Origin: Succinatimonas sp. CAG:777
GTDB taxonomy: Bacteria; Pseudomonadota; Gammaproteobacteria; Enterobacterales; Succinivibrionaceae
Direction of reading: 5' to 3'
Length of the DNA: 17,281 bases
Assembly (NCBI GenBank): GCA_000431835.1
Contig: HF987937.1
Location: forward strand, 57,604 to 74,884
Shown piece after piece: positions 14,823-17,281 of the stretch. A program made the position numbers and the translations under genes. Each line of letters opens with the position of its first letter. The stretch's first letter is position 1. The notes beneath the pieces were generated by a model that had not been told where the DNA came from, ran no database searches, and was given only the letters and a program-made list of their open reading frames with translations.

Positions 14823-16358
14823 CTATTGCTGTTTTCTGAACATAGCTAGCATACGGCGTGTTACAGCAAAACCACCAAAGATATTGATAGATACTAGTAA
14901 AACACCAATAAATGCAAGAATGCCGATAATAATTGAATCGCCAATCTGCACCATTGCACCTACAACCACGATACCTGAAATAGCATTAGTTACAGACATC
15001 AATGGAGTGTGCAGTGAGTGTGAAACGTTCCATACTACGTAGTAACCTACAACGCAAGCTAATACGAATACGGTGAAGTGTGGTAAGAACTTCTCTGGAG
15101 CGTAGCCACCGATTAACATGAATGCAACTACGATTGCAGCTAGAGCTACAATCTTTAAAGCAGGGCTTGCTTTCTTAGGCTCTTGCTTTGCAGGAGCTGC
15201 AACATCAGCCTTAGCCTTAGGAGCTGCTGATACGCTGATCTTTGGAGGTGGGAAGGTAACTTCACCATCTTTAGTAACTGTCATGTTACGTAGAACAACG
15301 TCATCAAAGTTTACATCGATCAAGCCATCTTTGTTCTTGCATAGAAGCTTCATCAGATTTACTAAGTTTGTTGAGTAAAGCTGTGAAGACTGAGCAGGAA
15401 GACGAGCTGCAAGATCGGTGTAACCTATCATCTTAACACCATTGTCTGTAGTAATAACCTTACCTGCAACTGTACCATCGCAGTTACCGCCTGTTGCAGC
15501 AGCTAAATCAACAATTACAGAACCAGGCTTCATTGAAGCTACCATTTCTTTAGTAATCAGACGTGGAGCTTTCTTACCAGGAATTGCAGCGGTAGTAATG
15601 ATGATATCTACATCTTTACACTGCTTTGCAAATAAATCCATTTCAGCTTTGATGAACTCATCTGACATTACCTTAGCGTAACCGTCTGATGAACCGCCAT
15701 CTTCAGTCTTGAAATCAAGCTTTAAGAATTCGCCACCCATTGATCTAATCTGATCTGCTACCTCAAGACGAGTATCAAATGCTCGAACAATAGCACCTAA
15801 TGAGTGAGCTGTACCGATGGCAGCTAGACCTGCTACACCAGCACCGATAACCATTACTTTTGCAGGAGGAACTTTACCTGCAGCGGTTACCTGACCTGTA
15901 AAGAATCTGCCAAAAGCATGAGCAGCTTCAATAACAGCACGATAACCTGAAATATTTGCAGTTGATGATAAAGCATCTAAAGACTGAGCACGTGAAATAC
16001 GTGGCACCATGTCCATTGCCATTACAGTTACTTTCTTGGCATTGAGCTTATCAACTAAATCTTTGTTCTGAGCAGGACGGATAAAACTTACAAGAGTTTG
16101 GCCTTCATGCATCAGTTCAATTTCAGCATCGGTTGGAGCATTTAACTTAAAGATAATGTCGGCTGCCCAAACATCTTTCTCGTTACCTATCTTTGCACCA
16201 GCTTTCTCATATGCAGAGTCGTCAAAACTTGCAAGAGCACCAGCATTGCTTTGAACAGCTACTTCAAAGCCTAATTTTAAAAGCTTACCTACGGTGTCTG
16301 GAGTTGCAGCAACTCTAGTCTCACCTTGCAAGCTCTCTTTAGGAATACCTATAAGCAT
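14823..16358 (-). CDS. pntA: NAD(P) transhydrogenase subunit alpha PntA
   Basis: Alpha subunit of the transhydrogenase: a cytosolic NAD(H)-binding dI domain followed by the dIIa membrane helices. Seen: the start MLIGIPKESLQGETRVAATP, RAQSLDALSS (123-132), the Rossmann loop GAGVAGLAAIG (172 on), the mobile loop region DGYAKVMSDEFIKAE, then an Ala/Lys/Pro linker and about four membrane helices with HTPLMSVTNAISG. I chose ATG 16358 because AGGGA lies 7 bases upstream and the product of 511 residues starts like the 510-residue E. coli protein; an ATG at 16385 would add nine unconserved residues. First gene of the pntAB operon. NADPH supply by transhydrogenase fits an anaerobe with limited oxidative pentose phosphate flux, but that is inference. 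Confidence 0.98.
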   Translation of the reverse strand: MLIGIPKESLQGETRVAATPDTVGKLLKLGFEVAVQSNAGALASFDDSAYEKAGAKIGNEKDVWAADIIFKLNAPTDAEIELMHEGQTLVSFIRPAQNKDLVDKLNAKKVTVMAMDMVPRISRAQSLDALSSTANISGYRAVIEAAHAFGRFFTGQVTAAGKVPPAKVMVIGAGVAGLAAIGTAHSLGAIVRAFDTRLEVADQIRSMGGEFLKLDFKTEDGGSSDGYAKVMSDEFIKAEMDLFAKQCKDVDIIITTAAIPGKKAPRLITKEMVASMKPGSVIVDLAAATGGNCDGTVAGKVITTDNGVKMIGYTDLAARLPAQSSQLYSTNLVNLMKLLCKNKDGLIDVNFDDVVLRNMTVTKDGEVTFPPPKISVSAAPKAKADVAAPAKQEPKKASPALKIVALAAIVVAFMLIGGYAPEKFLPHFTVFVLACVVGYYVVWNVSHSLHTPLMSVTNAISGIVVVGAMVQIGDSIIIGILAFIGVLLVSINIFGGFAVTRRMLAMFRKQQ

Positions 16359-16831
16359 CGCATTTCCCTGTTTGAAAATAGTCACTTTCGCGACCTAATT
16401 AGTATAAGTTAATCAAGACTTTCGTCTCAGTTACTCTAGTATTATAGGTGTTTAATGTTTTTTTCTATATGCTAAAGTTCAAAAATGAGCTTTTAAGATG
16501 AATTTTGTGGATAATAAAATGGTTATTTATTGAAATATAAGGATTTATTTTATTTGATGATTTTTCTTAATATTTTTGTCAATCGCTTAGATTTAGTGCA
16601 ATAAAAAACATGTAACCGTTTAAATTTTCTAAAAAAAGTTGAATTTTTAGAAAAATGAACACAATTTACACAAAAGTAGACTTTCAAAATCTGCAATAAA
16701 TTTTAGAAAGTTATAACAATTTTCTAAGACTGTTAAAAATTTATAGATAAGCTCTTGGAATAGCTCCTCCTAGATCTGAAACAACTTTCAAAAAGAAGGA
16801 ACTAAAATTGACAGAAAAGACAAATTAGAGC
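16359..16831. promoter_or_regulatory. pntA upstream region, AT-rich, with repeated TTCTAA/TTAGAA elements
   Basis: 473 bases without a credible gene. Possible minus-strand -10 elements for pntA are TATAAT (16441-16446) and TATACT (16401-16406); neither has a good -35, so the promoter is unplaced. A perfect 11-bp inverted repeat (TTTTCTAAAAA, 16625-16635; TTTTTAGAAAA, 16644-16654) is followed by a second weaker pair (TTAGAAA, 16703-16709; TTTCTAA, 16721-16727). The rest is homopolymer-rich. Confidence 0.5.
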
Positions 16832-17281
16832 TTAATCAACTGATACCTTTTCTAAAGCTACAATCTCACAAACTGGAGTATCACTCTTATCTCTACTCTT
16901 AGAGTTATTCTCTAAGACTAAAGCTACTGGTACTACAGTCTTATCTGTAAGACGTCTTGCGTACTTGTTCTTAATGATTTGATCTTTAGCTTCAGAAAGT
17001 TTTGTTGCAATGTCTTTACTGTTATCTGTTACCTTTAATTCAAAGACATACAGATACTTACCAGCTTCAGCTGTAATATCTGCTCTGCCACAAGCGCCCA
17101 TTACCTCTGTTGCGGCTGTTACATTAAAAGTAAGCATCGCAAGCTTTAGTACATCTCTAAAACATGCTTCATTAAACTTCTTTACGGTTTCATAGGAGAA
17201 CTCATTGATAAGGGTATTGAAGAGCTCTTTTATCTTATCTAAGTTTCCTGATGCTAAAACTTCTTTGAAAGGTTCAATGAA
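16832..17281 (-). CDS. PD-(D/E)XK nuclease-superfamily protein, C-terminal part (5' end outside window)
   Basis: The frame stays open to the window edge on the minus strand, so this is the last 149 residues of a longer gene; a start at 17137 would cut the domain. Seen: GRADITAEAGKYLYVFELKV, the Asp...Glu-x-Lys core of the PD-(D/E)XK fold, followed by an alpha-helix with Gln (EAKDQIIKNKYARRL) typical of the DUF1703/PDDEXK_9 family. Upstream members of that family carry an AAA-ATPase-like domain, which would lie outside this window. Such proteins are numerous in gut anaerobes and their role is not settled; nuclease activity is inferred from intact motif residues only. Confidence 0.75.
   Translation of the reverse strand, partial: FIEPFKEVLASGNLDKIKELFNTLINEFSYETVKKFNEACFRDVLKLAMLTFNVTAATEVMGACGRADITAEAGKYLYVFELKVTDNSKDIATKLSEAKDQIIKNKYARRLTDKTVVPVALVLENNSKSRDKSDTPVCEIVALEKVSVD

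Noticed and set aside
1..17281. tRNA or rRNA genes, CRISPR arrays, insertion sequences, prophage or toxin-antitoxin genes
   Set aside because: No cloverleaf, repeat-spacer array, transposase or phage-like frame was seen by eye; the window is mostly housekeeping genes.

Overview
The window reads as chromosomal DNA from an AT-rich, Gram-negative gammaproteobacterium. Gene content and order support this: gmhA (LPS heptose), dnaQ divergent from rnhA with an mltD-like gene after rnhA, zipA-ligA divergent from cysZ, then ptsI-crr, and a pntA-pntB operon. These are neighbourhoods familiar from Escherichia coli and relatives. The low GC, short intergenic spacers and a DUF1703-type PD-(D/E)XK protein suggest a gut anaerobe of the Succinivibrionaceae type. 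That placement is an inference, not proven here.

Layout: (1) 1-1250, the 3' part of an LtaS-like sulfatase-fold phosphotransferase gene and its terminator. (2) 1294-2834, minus strand: gmhA and dnaQ. (3) 2835-3304, an AT-rich divergent control region with helically phased TTAA motifs. (4) 3305-4837, plus strand: rnhA and a lipoprotein lytic transglycosylase. (5) 4973-7854, minus strand: zipA-ligA, translationally coupled. (6) 8153-11305, plus strand: cysZ, ptsI, crr. (7) 11439-13251, minus strand: a low-complexity repeat protein and a broken gene of unknown family. (8) 13371-16358, minus strand: pntA-pntB (proton-translocating transhydrogenase) with a clear terminator. (9) 16359-16831, a non-coding AT-rich stretch. 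(10) 16832-17281, the 3' end of a PD-(D/E)XK nuclease-like gene running off the window.

The main result is a PTS locus that looks chemically dead while both reading frames stay intact. The EIIA(Glc) homologue has lost both active-site histidines (His75 to Asn80, His90 to Thr95). The Enzyme I homologue keeps its phosphorylatable histidine (His187) but has lost the catalytic cysteine (Ala476), the Asn-Asp pair that binds PEP and Mg (Ser435-Ser436) and at least one PEP-binding arginine. The cysK and ptsH genes that lie between cysZ and ptsI in E. coli are absent. Full-length frames with family-specific losses suggest reuse in a non-phosphorylating, perhaps regulatory, role rather than simple decay.

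A second oddity is the broken gene at 12404-13251. Three segments in successive frames are separated by two heptamers of the same form (TAGGTAA and TAAATAA), each after an Asp codon. Removing both heptamers restores one open frame of about 277 codons.
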